Below are positions 26,183 to 35,024 of a stretch of 64,000 nt of DNA, piece by piece (position 1 is the first letter of the stretch; each line of letters starts with the position of its first letter). The notes beneath the pieces were generated by a model that was not told the DNA's origin, ran no database searches, and was given only the letters and a program-made list of their open reading frames with translations. The position numbers were made by a program, and so were the translations under genes. Origin of the DNA: Anaerolineaceae bacterium (GTDB taxonomy: Bacteria > Chloroflexota > Anaerolineae > Aggregatilineales > Phototrophicaceae); NCBI GenBank assembly GCA_002702065.1, contig NZXX01000013.1, forward strand, positions 62,001 to 126,000, given 5' to 3'.

Positions 26183-27535
26183 ATGGCAACCAAAACTGCG
26201 GACAACACCGCTGTTCAGGCGGAACCCAAAAAGCGCCGCGCTCTGATTAACACCTTCGACTCGCCGTGGTTTAACACGCGGTTCCTGATTGGCTGTGCGA
26301 TGGTCGGGTTTGTCGTGCTGGTCGGGTTGGTCGGCCCTCTGTTCTGGAATACGGAACTGGCCCTGGTCGCCAGCTCGCCCCTCAACCTGCCGCCGATGTG
26401 GGTGCAGGGCACGCAGCCCCAGCAACCGGAACCCGCCGCCGCTGTTGATGAAGCCAGCGAGAGTGATGCCGCGGCACAGCCCGAAACCGAACCGACCAGC
26501 GCCAGTGGCTTTGGCTCCAGCGGACTCGGCGGCAGCGGCCTCAGCAGTCTGATGTCGACGCAAGCCCCCGCACAGCCCACCAGTGCCAGCGGCTTTGGCT
26601 CTAGTGGACTCGGTGGCAGCGGACTCAGCAGTCTGATGTCGACACAAGCCCCCGCACAGCCCACCAGCGCCAGCGGCTTTGGCTCCAGCGGACTCGGTGG
26701 CAGCGGACTCGGCAGTCTGATGTCGACGCAGGCACCGGCGGATACCAGCACGGAAAGTTCATCATCCGACAGCACGTCATCCACTTCCAGCAGCAGTTTT
26801 GCCACAACCCGAACGGTCTTTTTGCCCAGCGGTGACCCGGCCCACCCCCTCGGCACGGATAACAGCGGGCGTGATATTCTGGCCGTGCTGATCGTGGGCG
26901 CACCGGCTTCGCTGCGCGTGGGTGTAATCGCGGCGGCCATCGGCATTTTTGTCGGCATCGCGCTCGGCTTTTCGGCGGGCTTTCTCGGCGGCTGGTGGGA
27001 CACAGTGGTGCGCACAGCATCGGACGTCACGCTGACCATTCCGTCGCTGGCGGTGCTGCTGGTGATTTCAGCGTACCTGCGCCGCGTCGATCTGGAGACC
27101 ATGGCGCTGCTGCTGGCGCTGTTTGCGTGGCCGGGGCCGACCCGTCTGCTGCGCGCCCAAGTACTGACCATGCGCGAACGCGGTTATGTCCGCATGGCCC
27201 AGCTTTCCGGCCAGTCCACCATCAGCATTATGTTCCGCGAAATGATGCCTAACATGCTGCCCTATCTGGCGGCCAGCTTCGCCGGGAACGTATCGGCGGT
27301 TATCCTGGCCGCAGCCAGCCTCGAAGCGCTCGGCCTCGGCCCGACCCGCTACCCGACACTGGGTACGACGATCTTTCACTCGCTGCGTGCGACCGCGATT
27401 ATGCGCGGCATGTGGTGGTGGTGGGGCTTCCCGGTGCTGACACTGATCTTTATCTTCACCGGCCTGTTCCTGATCGCGGTTGGGCTGGATGAAATTGCCA
27501 ACCCGCGTCTGAGAGGAGTCCAGGGCGAATCATGA
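26183..27535 (+). CDS. Peptide ABC permease, DppC type, with large repeat insertion
   Basis: 450 aa, about 150 longer than a normal DppC. Helix 1 (RFLIGCAMVGFVVLVGLVGP) is followed by an acidic/Pro-Gln stretch, three 28-residue repeats (PTSASGFGSSGLGGSGLSSL... at 104-187) and a Ser/Thr run. The canonical HPLGTDNSGRDILAVLIVGA entry motif and permease core follow, ending with the ATPase-docking RERGYVRMAQLSGQSTI. The insertion lies between helix 1 and the core and should face outside the membrane. The core looks intact, so transport function is likely kept. It overlaps the ATPase gene by ATGA. Confidence 0.93.
   Translation: MATKTADNTAVQAEPKKRRALINTFDSPWFNTRFLIGCAMVGFVVLVGLVGPLFWNTELALVASSPLNLPPMWVQGTQPQQPEPAAAVDEASESDAAAQPETEPTSASGFGSSGLGGSGLSSLMSTQAPAQPTSASGFGSSGLGGSGLSSLMSTQAPAQPTSASGFGSSGLGGSGLGSLMSTQAPADTSTESSSSDSTSSTSSSSFATTRTVFLPSGDPAHPLGTDNSGRDILAVLIVGAPASLRVGVIAAAIGIFVGIALGFSAGFLGGWWDTVVRTASDVTLTIPSLAVLLVISAYLRRVDLETMALLLALFAWPGPTRLLRAQVLTMRERGYVRMAQLSGQSTISIMFREMMPNMLPYLAASFAGNVSAVILAAASLEALGLGPTRYPTLGTTIFHSLRATAIMRGMWWWWGFPVLTLIFIFTGLFLIAVGLDEIANPRLRGVQGES
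26492..26743 (+). repeat. Three tandem 84-bp repeats inside the DppC-like gene
   Basis: Units begin at 26492, 26576 and 26660, each encoding 28 residues (PTSASGFGSSGLGGSGL[S/G]SLMSTQAPA[Q/D]). DNA copies differ by only a few mostly silent changes, which points to recent in-frame expansion. They generate a spurious 318-codon antisense ORF. Confidence 0.9.
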
Positions 27536-28536
27536 CAACGACACACAACACCCCAGTCGAAACACGCCGCGCGCCGACCCGCGAGAAAATTCTCGAAGTC
27601 AAGGACCTCCGCGTCCATTACAAAACACCCGGCGGCGATGTCATTGCGGTCAACGGCATCAGTTTTCACCTGTATAAAGGCGAAACGCTGGGGCTGGTGG
27701 GTGAAAGCGGCTGTGGCAAAAGCACGGCGACGGCGGGCATCCTGCGGCTGGTCCAGCCACCGGGCCGCATTGTCGGCGGGCAGGTGCTGCTAAATGGCAC
27801 GGACCTGGTTCAGCTGGACGAACAGGAACTGCGCAAGCTGCGCTGGACCGAAGCCTCGCTGATCCCGCAAGGTGCCATGAACTCGCTCAATCCGGTGCTC
27901 AAAGTCAGCGATCAGATTGCCGACGGCATTCTGGCGCACGAGCCAAAAATCTCGAAAGCGCAGTTAAAAGAGCGCATCCTCGAACTGCTGAACATGGTGG
28001 GTCTGCCGGGCCGCACCTACGACCTGTTCCCGCATGAACTAAGCGGCGGCATGAAGCAGCGCGTGTGCATCGCTATGGGCATCGCGCTGGGACCGTCGCT
28101 GGTCATCGCGGATGAGCCGACCAGCGCGCTCGATGTGGTAGTGCAGCGCGTGGTCGCGCAGACGCTGCTGGATGTGAAGGACAAGCTCGGCGTGTCGATG
28201 ATCCTGATCGGCCACGACATGGGCCTGCAAGCCCAACTGGTTGACCGCATCGCCGTGATGTACGCGGGGAACATCGTCGAAATTGCGCCGGTAAAATCCA
28301 TTTTCGAGGAGCCGCTGCACCCCTACACCCAGCTTCTCATCAATTCCATTCCGTCCATCAAAGAGCGCAAGCCGCTTAAAGTCACCGAAGGCCTGACGCA
28401 TGACCTGCGCACGCCGCCGCCGGGCTGCATCTTCCAGTTCCGCTGTCCGGAAGTGATGGAGCAGTGCCGCCAGGTGGTGCCGCCGCTGCGTGAACTGCGC
28501 CCGGAACATTTCGTCGCTTGCCATTTGTATGAGTAA
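27532..28536 (+). CDS. Peptide ABC ATP-binding protein, DppD type
   Basis: 334 aa. Walker A is GLVGESGCGKSTATAG, the signature motif HELSGGMKQRVCIAMG, and Walker B LVIADEPTSALDVV, with the switch His in LIGHDMG. The C-terminal oligo_HPY extension (EEPLHPYTQLLINSIPSI, then PPPGCIFQFRCPEVMEQC with paired Cys) is typical of Dpp/Opp ATPases, and its cysteines may hold an Fe-S cluster. Translation is coupled to the permease by ATGA overlap. Confidence 0.95.
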   Translation: MTTTHNTPVETRRAPTREKILEVKDLRVHYKTPGGDVIAVNGISFHLYKGETLGLVGESGCGKSTATAGILRLVQPPGRIVGGQVLLNGTDLVQLDEQELRKLRWTEASLIPQGAMNSLNPVLKVSDQIADGILAHEPKISKAQLKERILELLNMVGLPGRTYDLFPHELSGGMKQRVCIAMGIALGPSLVIADEPTSALDVVVQRVVAQTLLDVKDKLGVSMILIGHDMGLQAQLVDRIAVMYAGNIVEIAPVKSIFEEPLHPYTQLLINSIPSIKERKPLKVTEGLTHDLRTPPPGCIFQFRCPEVMEQCRQVVPPLRELRPEHFVACHLYE

Positions 28537-28539
28537 ACC

Positions 28540-29556
28540 ATGATGTCATCTTCTAAACCCTTACTGGAAATTCGTGATGCCACCAAGATTTACGGCACGA
28601 CCGGCCTGTTTGGACGTAAAGGCGGGCCGCAAACGGTGGCGCTGCAAGACTTCAACCTGACGATTAAGGACAAACCCGCCACCATTACGACCATCGCGGG
28701 GGAAAGCGGCAGCGGCAAAACGACGCTTGCCAATACCGTCCTCGGTTTTACTGGCCTGACATCCGGGCAAATTCTGTACAAGGGGCAGGATATCGAAGAC
28801 CTGAACCGGCGCGACAAGCTGGCATACCGGCGCGAGGTACAGGCGATCTTCCAGGACCCCTATGAAGTGTATAACCCCTTCTACCGGGTGCGGCACATTT
28901 TCGATATGGTGATCAGCCGCTTCAAGCTGGCCCGCAACAAAGCCGAAGCCCGCGACATCATCGAAGCCGCGCTGAAAGTGGTCGGCCTGCGAGGTGACGA
29001 AGTGCTGCATAAGTACCCGCACCAGCTTTCCGGCGGCCAGCGCCAGCGCATGATGATCGCCCGCGCCTATCTGCTCAAACCGGGGTTGATCGTGGCCGAT
29101 GAACCGGTATCGATGGTGGATGCGTCGCTGCGGGCGATGATTCTGGACATCATGCTGCGGCTGCGCGACGAGTTCAACATCTCGTTTTTGTACATCACCC
29201 ACGACCTGAGCACCGCGTACCAGATCGGCGATGATATTTATATCCTGTATCAGGGGTCGATCGCGGAGCGCGGCGAAACCACCCATGTGATCGAGAACCC
29301 GAAGCACCCGTATGTGCAGCTTCTGATTGAATCGATCCCGGAACCGGACCCGGATGACAAATGGGACACGCACATTCGCTTTCCGTCAGAAGAAGAGATG
29401 CGCGGTTCGGCGACCAGCGGCTGCCGGTTTTACCCACGCTGCCGCTACCGGATGGACCGCTGCCTGGAAGCGCAGCCACCGCTGTATGCGATCAGTGACG
29501 AGCATGGCGCAGCCTGCTACCTCTATGATGAAGCGGAGATACTTGAACGAACGTAA
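28540..29556 (+). CDS. Peptide ABC ATP-binding protein, DppF type
   Basis: 338 aa, partner ATPase. Walker A TIAGESGSGKTTLANT, signature HQLSGGQRQRMMIARA, Walker B LIVADEPVSMVDASL, H-loop ITHDLST. It has the same oligo_HPY tail (NPKHPYVQLLIESIPEP, GCRFYPRCRYRMDRC) with Cys residues. The Walker B-following D-loop SMVDAS is the form common to DppF/OppF. Last gene of the operon, three bases after DppD. Confidence 0.95.
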   Translation: MMSSSKPLLEIRDATKIYGTTGLFGRKGGPQTVALQDFNLTIKDKPATITTIAGESGSGKTTLANTVLGFTGLTSGQILYKGQDIEDLNRRDKLAYRREVQAIFQDPYEVYNPFYRVRHIFDMVISRFKLARNKAEARDIIEAALKVVGLRGDEVLHKYPHQLSGGQRQRMMIARAYLLKPGLIVADEPVSMVDASLRAMILDIMLRLRDEFNISFLYITHDLSTAYQIGDDIYILYQGSIAERGETTHVIENPKHPYVQLLIESIPEPDPDDKWDTHIRFPSEEEMRGSATSGCRFYPRCRYRMDRCLEAQPPLYAISDEHGAACYLYDEAEILERT

Positions 29557-29592
29557 GTATGCAGTCGTTACAAGAGATGGTACGCTATCGGC

Positions 29593-30543
29593 ATGAACCT
29601 GACGTGGAGATTATGGCGTACCCTGCGCGAACCACCCCTCACTGCGCACGCCGTTTACAAACGTACCGTCACCGGGCAGACCATCCAGCTGCGCTATCAG
29701 ATTCCGCAGCGCTGGCTGGCAATTGCGGCTGCGCCGGTGCTGCTTCTGCTGGTGCTGCAACATGGCGTCCTCAGCCTGTTGATGATGGTATTCATTGTTC
29801 CGGCGCTGGGTGTGCTGGCATTTTTACTGCTGCCGGTGCTGCTGCCGCCTTTTACCGCAGTTATCGGCGGGTTCTGGGCGGCCAGCATCAGCGGCGCGCT
29901 GGTGAAGGAACGAAATGATCATACGTATGACCTGCTGTGCGTGACACCATCCGGCACCCTGGCGGCCAACTGGGCCGTCGCCAGCGGTTGTCTGCACCGG
30001 GGCGACATCTTCGACAGCCTGCGCTCGGCGGTGTATGTCGCGCTGATGATTGGCGGGTTTCTGCTGGGGCTGATGGCGCTGGTCACCGCGTTTATGGCGA
30101 TGCGGGCAACCCCGGCCCAATCACTGGTGGTGGCTGTGCGCACCATCGTCGATCTGATGATGCTGCTGGGCCTGTTCTACCTGCACTACGTCCAGTCGAT
30201 GGTGCTCAGCGCACTGGTGGGCGTGTATGCACCAGCGGTGTTCGAAAACCGCAGCGATACCCCCTGGCTGGCGTTTGCCCTGTTCGAGATCATCCAGTTC
30301 AGTTCGTATATCGGGTTTCTGCTGCTGCACGTGGTGTTCGACCCGCTGCTCAGCACCATCCGGCCCGACCAGTGGCTGGCGTTTGTCACCGTGCCCCTGC
30401 TCTATCTGCTGGCATTTATCGTGCTGCGCGAGGCCATCGTCATGTGGTTGTGGCAGGTCGTCAACAACCGCCTGAACATCACACCCGGCGACGAAGCCGC
30501 GACGATTCAGGTGATGCAACCCGAATTCAGGCAGGGCGTTTGA
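29593..30543 (+). CDS. Polytopic membrane protein of unknown function
   Basis: 316 aa with about seven hydrophobic helices. After two N-terminal helices, a cytoplasmic loop reads LVKERNDHTYDLLCVTPSG, which resembles the loop of ABC-2-type permeases where a helix pair is followed by an E-R-x-x-x-T-Y-x-L-L sequence. It could be a degenerate ABC-2 membrane component, but no ATPase is paired with it. It starts 36 bases after the peptide operon, and its last 17 bp overlap the convergent DUF4177 gene. Confidence 0.7.
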   Translation: MNLTWRLWRTLREPPLTAHAVYKRTVTGQTIQLRYQIPQRWLAIAAAPVLLLLVLQHGVLSLLMMVFIVPALGVLAFLLLPVLLPPFTAVIGGFWAASISGALVKERNDHTYDLLCVTPSGTLAANWAVASGCLHRGDIFDSLRSAVYVALMIGGFLLGLMALVTAFMAMRATPAQSLVVAVRTIVDLMMLLGLFYLHYVQSMVLSALVGVYAPAVFENRSDTPWLAFALFEIIQFSSYIGFLLLHVVFDPLLSTIRPDQWLAFVTVPLLYLLAFIVLREAIVMWLWQVVNNRLNITPGDEAATIQVMQPEFRQGV

Positions 30544-30814
30544 AGACGCAAAAATAGGTACTGGTCCAGCCGGCCATCCCGCGTCCACTGTCCGTCACCA
30601 GCACATCGGCGTGGTTGCCGACCATTACCGGCTGCATGTGGACCAGCTCCCAGCCCTGATCGCCGAACGCATCCAGCCGGGGGATCATCGATTCCGGCGT
30701 GTTACGCGGCACCCCTTCTTTCCAGTCCCACCCCTCCTGAAGGAAATCCATCACCAGGGCAGACTCCGCCTTGACGAACACGGTCATATACTCCCACTTC
30801 TGACGCTCAGCCAT
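30527..30814 (-). CDS. DUF4177-like small protein
   Basis: 95 aa. The pattern QKWEYMTVFV...LDAFGDQGWELVHMQPV...YFCVFKRPA matches DUF4177, small cytosolic proteins with a KWEY strand, a GWELV turn and a final F-K-R strand. The start at 30814 has AGGAGG seven bases upstream; the ORF-track start nine codons earlier is not supported. Role unknown. Its 3' end overlaps the opposite gene by 17 bp. Confidence 0.8.
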   Translation of the reverse strand: MAERQKWEYMTVFVKAESALVMDFLQEGWDWKEGVPRNTPESMIPRLDAFGDQGWELVHMQPVMVGNHADVLVTDSGRGMAGWTSTYFCVFKRPA

Positions 30815-30936
30815 GTGTTGCCTCCTGCATGAATTCAACATGGTTATGTACGCAGGATAAGCGGCGGAAGTTACAGACCCTTATCAGTTACATCAGGGAG
30901 GGTACAGCGACCCTCCCCTGCCAGCGGCCACCGTGA

Positions 30937-32073
30937 TTACGCGAATCGCCCAACGTTAAAAAGGCGAATGTCGTGGCGGGGGCTGCCTTGCAACAGTAAG
31001 TCGGTCAGAATCTGGCCTATGAGAATGCCGAATTTGAAGCCATGCCCGGAAAAGCCAGCCCCCAGGGCGATGTGCGGGTAAGCAGGGTGGCGGTCGACGA
31101 TGAAATGCTCGTCTGGGGTCATGGTGTAGATACAGGTCTTGGACGAACGCAGCGGGCTGTCGGCCAGCGGGATATGCCGTCGCAGAAAGCTGCGCACATG
31201 ATCGACGTGGGTGGGGTCGACGGTGCGGGACATGGTATCGGGGTCGATGCCGACGTCGCGGGTATTATGCACCGCCGTTTTGAAGCCGCTGCCATCCACG
31301 CTGGGCAAGCCATAATACCAGGGTTCGCCATGCGTGATATACACCGGGCAGCGTTCGGGTTCGAATTGCTCAATCGCCTGAGTCTCGAAGTAAAGCACCT
31401 GCTGGCGCGTCGGGTTCAGCGGCAGGTCCAGATCAAGCTGGCGCAGCAGCGGGCCTGTCCAGCCGCCGGCAGTGATCACCAGCCGGGCCGCGCTGTAGGT
31501 GTCGGTGTTCGTACGCACGCTGACGGAATCCGCCTGTGCTGTCACCTGCTGTACCCGCGCATTGGTCTGGATCACCGCGCCCTGCCGCCGCGCTTCCTGA
31601 ACCAGTGTCGCGACACAGCGGCCCGCAGCCAGATAACCGGCCTCGGCGTGATAGATGGCCATCATATCGTCGTCCAGCCGGAACTGCGGCACCTGCTGCG
31701 CCACTTCTGCCGGGGTCAGCCACTGGTGTTCGATGCCCGTTGCGATCAGCGTTTCGCGGAAAGCCAGCAGCGTCCTGGCGTCCGCCCGGCCAAAGTCCAG
31801 CGCACCCGTGTACTGCATCAGCTTAACGCCGGTGTCGGCTTGCAGCGCTTTCCACATCGGGTAGGCCGCCCGTGCCAGCGCCACATAGGCTGGATAATCG
31901 TAGGCATAGCGAAAAATGCGCGATGCATCGATCGAGCTGCCAAAGCCATGATCCACTTCGTATTGCTCCAGGGCCAGCACCCGTTGACCGGCCCGTGCCA
32001 GATGCCACGCGGCAGCGCTGCCCATCACACCCAACCCCAGTACAATGACGTCGTACGTGTTATTACCTGACAT
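30937..32073 (-). CDS. Monomeric sarcosine oxidase/N-methyltryptophan oxidase-like flavoenzyme
   Basis: 378 aa, the length of MSOX/SolA, which oxidise N-methyl amino acids with covalent FAD and release H2O2. The dinucleotide motif is VIVLGLGVMGSAAAWHLARA. Cys314 in SSKTCIYTMTPDEHFIVD aligns with the covalent flavin Cys of MSOX. LGAGFSGHGFKFG supplies the FAD-binding C-terminal loop. SIDASRIFRYAYDYPAY matches the substrate region. Exact amine substrate unknown. Appears monocistronic, divergent from the FHA gene. Confidence 0.93.
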   Translation of the reverse strand: MSGNNTYDVIVLGLGVMGSAAAWHLARAGQRVLALEQYEVDHGFGSSIDASRIFRYAYDYPAYVALARAAYPMWKALQADTGVKLMQYTGALDFGRADARTLLAFRETLIATGIEHQWLTPAEVAQQVPQFRLDDDMMAIYHAEAGYLAAGRCVATLVQEARRQGAVIQTNARVQQVTAQADSVSVRTNTDTYSAARLVITAGGWTGPLLRQLDLDLPLNPTRQQVLYFETQAIEQFEPERCPVYITHGEPWYYGLPSVDGSGFKTAVHNTRDVGIDPDTMSRTVDPTHVDHVRSFLRRHIPLADSPLRSSKTCIYTMTPDEHFIVDRHPAYPHIALGAGFSGHGFKFGILIGQILTDLLLQGSPRHDIRLFNVGRFA

Positions 32074-32196
32074 GAACTCTTGTATTCCCGTTATGCAAGA
32101 TGACAGATTTCAGTATAAACAGGTTCCCGCTCAAATGCGACGCAGCAGATAGCGTGTGGTCCGGCTGCCCGCCCAAGGGCAAAATTCATTTCGGTC

Positions 32197-32202
32197 TATA
32201 AT
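32197..32202 (+). promoter_or_regulatory. TATAAT -10 candidate upstream of the FHA gene
   Basis: A consensus TATAAT lies 115 bp before the FHA start codon. No good -35 at 16-18 bases was found, so this rests on the hexamer alone. Confidence 0.3.
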
Positions 32203-32316
32203 AGAAAAGGCTGCCTACATGGACTGTAGAAGCAGTCGTCCGGCTGCACGGCTAAACGTTACGCAGCAATAAAACCCGTTATGATGAATATTAGGCCTGA
32301 CATTTAAGGAAATCGC

Positions 32317-32775
32317 GTGAAGATCTGCCCAAAGTGCCACTTTAAGAACCGCGAAGGTTTTATGTTCTGCGAAGATTGTGGCGAAAATCTGGTCCAGGTA
32401 CCCAGCATGCAGACCCGGCTGTACGAAAGCATTGCCGAACCACAGGAACCGACCCTCGCATTGCAGGTACTGGGGCAATCGATTCCGTTAAAACTGCGGT
32501 CCCAAACCCTGGTTGGCCGGTCCGACCCGGATCGCCCGCACCAGCCGGATGTCGACCTGACCCACTATGAAGCGTTCGAAAAGGGTGTTTCCAGCCTGCA
32601 TGCCATCATCCAGCACTCGGTGGATGGCGTGCAGATCATCGACATGAGCAGTACCAATGGCACCTATGTGAACGGGCGGCGCATGGTGCCCAACCAGCAT
32701 TATGTGCTGCTGGATGGTGACGAGATCCGGTTTGGCCGTCTGGTCACCCGTATCGTGATCGCTGGTCTTACATAA
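32317..32775 (+). CDS. Zinc-ribbon FHA-domain protein
   Basis: 152 aa. Cys4, Cys7, Cys18 and Cys21 (KICPKCHFK...FMFCEDCGENL) form an N-terminal zinc ribbon. After a short linker an FHA domain follows with LVGRSD, the phosphothreonine-binding SSLHAII and DMSSTNGTYVNGRRM. FHA domains bind phosphothreonine partners and act in Ser/Thr-kinase signalling. No kinase is adjacent. Starts at GTG with AAGGA upstream. Confidence 0.92.
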   Translation: MKICPKCHFKNREGFMFCEDCGENLVQVPSMQTRLYESIAEPQEPTLALQVLGQSIPLKLRSQTLVGRSDPDRPHQPDVDLTHYEAFEKGVSSLHAIIQHSVDGVQIIDMSSTNGTYVNGRRMVPNQHYVLLDGDEIRFGRLVTRIVIAGLT

Positions 32776-32852
32776 GTCCGTTGCGCGCGGCGCGGCATGC
32801 AAAAGCGTGGTACATTCAAGGGCACTGACGGTCAAATGTGAGGTGTTAGCCG

Positions 32853-33338
32853 GTGCGACGGACAATTGTGGTCATCGTGGGCATTGCGGTTGTGGGTTTC
32901 ATCGTGCTGCAAGTGCTGCCGGTTGGCAACTGGATACCGCGTCTGCGTTATCCCGGCAACCCACCGGCGGGGCAGGCGGTGCAGTGGGATTCGGCAGAGA
33001 CGGAGTCCATCGTGCGCCGGGCCTGCTACGACTGCCACAGCCACGAAACCGAATGGCCCTGGTATAGCAGCATCGCCCCTGTTTCCTGGCTGGTGTTTTA
33101 CGACATTAACGGTGGCCGCGCCGAAGTCAATTTCTCCGACATGCAGCCCGACGAAGCGGAAGACCTGGCAGAAGACATTGAGGATGTTATTTCCGATGGC
33201 GAGATGCCCCTGCCCATCTATCTGCTGATGCACAGCGATGCCCGGCTGACCGACGCCGAAAAACAGACGCTGATTGGCGGGGCCGCCCGCACCTTCGGCG
33301 CGACAGATCATGAAGACCGCAGCGACGCAGATGACTGA
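32853..33338 (+). CDS. Heme-binding domain protein (Haem_bd family)
   Basis: 161 aa. An N-terminal hydrophobic anchor (RRTIVVIVGIAVVGFIVLQV) is followed by ACYDCHSHETEWPWYSSIAP, a CxxCH heme-c site in the Haem_bd context, and VSWLVFYDINGGRAEVNFS, typical of the family. It is probably a membrane-tethered mono-heme protein on the outer face. Starts at GTG with GAGGTG upstream. The acidic C-terminal tail (DHEDRSDADD) has no assigned role. Confidence 0.88.
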   Translation: MRRTIVVIVGIAVVGFIVLQVLPVGNWIPRLRYPGNPPAGQAVQWDSAETESIVRRACYDCHSHETEWPWYSSIAPVSWLVFYDINGGRAEVNFSDMQPDEAEDLAEDIEDVISDGEMPLPIYLLMHSDARLTDAEKQTLIGGAARTFGATDHEDRSDADD

Positions 33339-33457
33339 CGGATAGAGGTCTAGTGCGTTATCTGTCATCGACAGCAGCAACCCCTGCAAGTCCTGATAAC
33401 GACAGCCCTGCCCGCAAACTTGGATGACCGATTCTTACATCAAGGAGCTTCACAGAC

Positions 33458-34450
33458 GTGTTTAAGGGACTTTTTATACTGGGGGCGAATAATTACGAGC
33501 GCATCTATGGCCCTGCCGAACAGCGCGACATTCGGCAGCTGGTCGATATTTATGCGCCGCCACAAACCCCGGATGATGTCAAAGCCAACCCCGCCATCCT
33601 CCAGGACGCCGACGTCATTTTCTCTGGTTGGGGCGGGCCGCGCATGGATGCCGATTTTCTGGCCGCCGCCCCCAACCTGAAGGCCGTGTTTTATGGCGCT
33701 GGTTCGATTCGCGGGCTGGTCACGGATGAATTCTGGGCGCGTGATATTCTGATCACCAGCGCGGCAGCCGCGAACGCCGTTCCCGTCGCGGAATACACGA
33801 TTTCGCAGGTGCTGTTCTGCCTCAAGCATGGCTGGCATCACGCGCTGGAGATCAAGCGCACCGGCCAGCGCCTCAGACTGCCGTCGATGCCCGGTGCTTA
33901 TGGCGCGACGGTGGGGCTGGTGTCGCTGGGGCTGATCGGGCGGCGCGTAGCGGAACTGCTGCGGCTGTTCGATGTCAATATCATCGCCTACGACCCGTTT
34001 GTGCCGGTTGATGCAGCGGCAGAATTAAATGTCCAACTGGTGGGACTGGAAGATGTCTTCCGGCAGGCGGATGTTGTCTCGCTGCATACGCCCTGGCTGC
34101 CGGAAACAGTGGGCATGATCACCGGCGAACACTTTGCGCTGATGAAGCCCAATGCCTCGTTCATCAATACGGCACGGGGCGCGGTCGTGCGCGAAGATGA
34201 GATGATCGCCGTCTTGCAGCAGCGACCCGACCTGTACGCGATTCTCGATGTGACCTACCCGGAACCGCCGGTGGAAGGATCACCCCTGTACAGCCTGCCC
34301 AACGTCGTCCTGACGCCGCATATCGCCGGGTCGCAGGGGCCGGAATGCTACCGGATGGGCCGTTATATGGTGGATGAACTGACGCGCTACCTCAACGAGG
34401 AACCGCTGCACTACGGCATCACCCAGACGCAGTTCGCCCGGATGGCCTGA
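33458..34450 (+). CDS. D-isomer-specific 2-hydroxyacid dehydrogenase
   Basis: 330 aa NAD-dependent dehydrogenase. The Rossmann loop reads VGLVSLGLIGRRVAELLRL, where the usual GxGxxG begins G-L-V-S-L-G, as in a subset of the family. Catalytic residues fall in NTARGAVVREDEM (Arg), DVTYPEPPVEGSPLY (Glu) and VLTPHIAGSQGPE (His). The substrate is a 2-hydroxy or 2-keto acid, not predictable. GTG start with AAGGAG upstream. Confidence 0.92.
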   Translation: MFKGLFILGANNYERIYGPAEQRDIRQLVDIYAPPQTPDDVKANPAILQDADVIFSGWGGPRMDADFLAAAPNLKAVFYGAGSIRGLVTDEFWARDILITSAAAANAVPVAEYTISQVLFCLKHGWHHALEIKRTGQRLRLPSMPGAYGATVGLVSLGLIGRRVAELLRLFDVNIIAYDPFVPVDAAAELNVQLVGLEDVFRQADVVSLHTPWLPETVGMITGEHFALMKPNASFINTARGAVVREDEMIAVLQQRPDLYAILDVTYPEPPVEGSPLYSLPNVVLTPHIAGSQGPECYRMGRYMVDELTRYLNEEPLHYGITQTQFARMA

Positions 34451-34451
34451 C

Positions 34452-34871
34452 CTATACCGGGCGGGCCGTCGCGCCGACGAGCGTCACCGGCGTCACCTGC
34501 CGCAGCGTGTTCTGAATCTCGGCGACGGCGTCGGTCTGGTTCATCAGTTCGAGAATGGCCTGTTCGCTGGCTTCGGCCTCGACCATCGCTTTATACGTCA
34601 CATTTTCGGCGCGGCTGCCGGGTGCAGCACCGAACTCGCCCTGCACCTCGACCTGTACGCTGCGGACGACGATATTGCGTTTGGCCGCCTCGCGGTAAAT
34701 ATCGTTGCAGTAGCAGGTCGCCAGCGCCAGAAACAGCAGTTCGCCCCCGTTCACGCTGGAACCCGCGCCGCTGGATTTGGGCGGGATCGTAATGCTGCGC
34801 GTGTGGTCATTGGTCGTGACGAACGTCTCATGATGACCGGGGGCATTCTGTACGCGTGCGCTGATCTGCAT
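34452..34871 (-). CDS. OsmC-family protein
   Basis: 139 aa. ETFVTTNDHTRSITIPPKS leads to the glycine-rich GAGSSVNGGELLFLALATCY with the family Cys, then NDIYREAAKRNIVV and VQVEVQGEFG. OsmC/Ohr proteins are dimeric cytosolic peroxidases of organic hydroperoxides, but many OsmC-like members have only one clear Cys, so peroxidase activity is uncertain. The start is moved 32 codons in from the ORF track, where GGGAAGGG lies upstream. It ends one base from the convergent dehydrogenase gene. Confidence 0.85.
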   Translation of the reverse strand: MQISARVQNAPGHHETFVTTNDHTRSITIPPKSSGAGSSVNGGELLFLALATCYCNDIYREAAKRNIVVRSVQVEVQGEFGAAPGSRAENVTYKAMVEAEASEQAILELMNQTDAVAEIQNTLRQVTPVTLVGATARPV

Positions 34872-35024
34872 AATTAACGGCCCTTCCCACTGGAGAAAGC
34901 AATAGACTGTGATGCACAGTATACTCGACTTTGCGTTCACCCGACGCGGCAGTACAATCGGCTGCACGGCGAGAAGCAGGATGCAAACACCGGCGAAATA
35001 CAGCGTTTATTCTAAAGGAGCTGG

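Noticed and set aside
26215-27171. 318-codon minus-strand ORF with a repeated protein pattern
   Set aside because: Its repeats mirror the 84-bp tandem units of the dppC-like gene on the other strand. No independent coding evidence.
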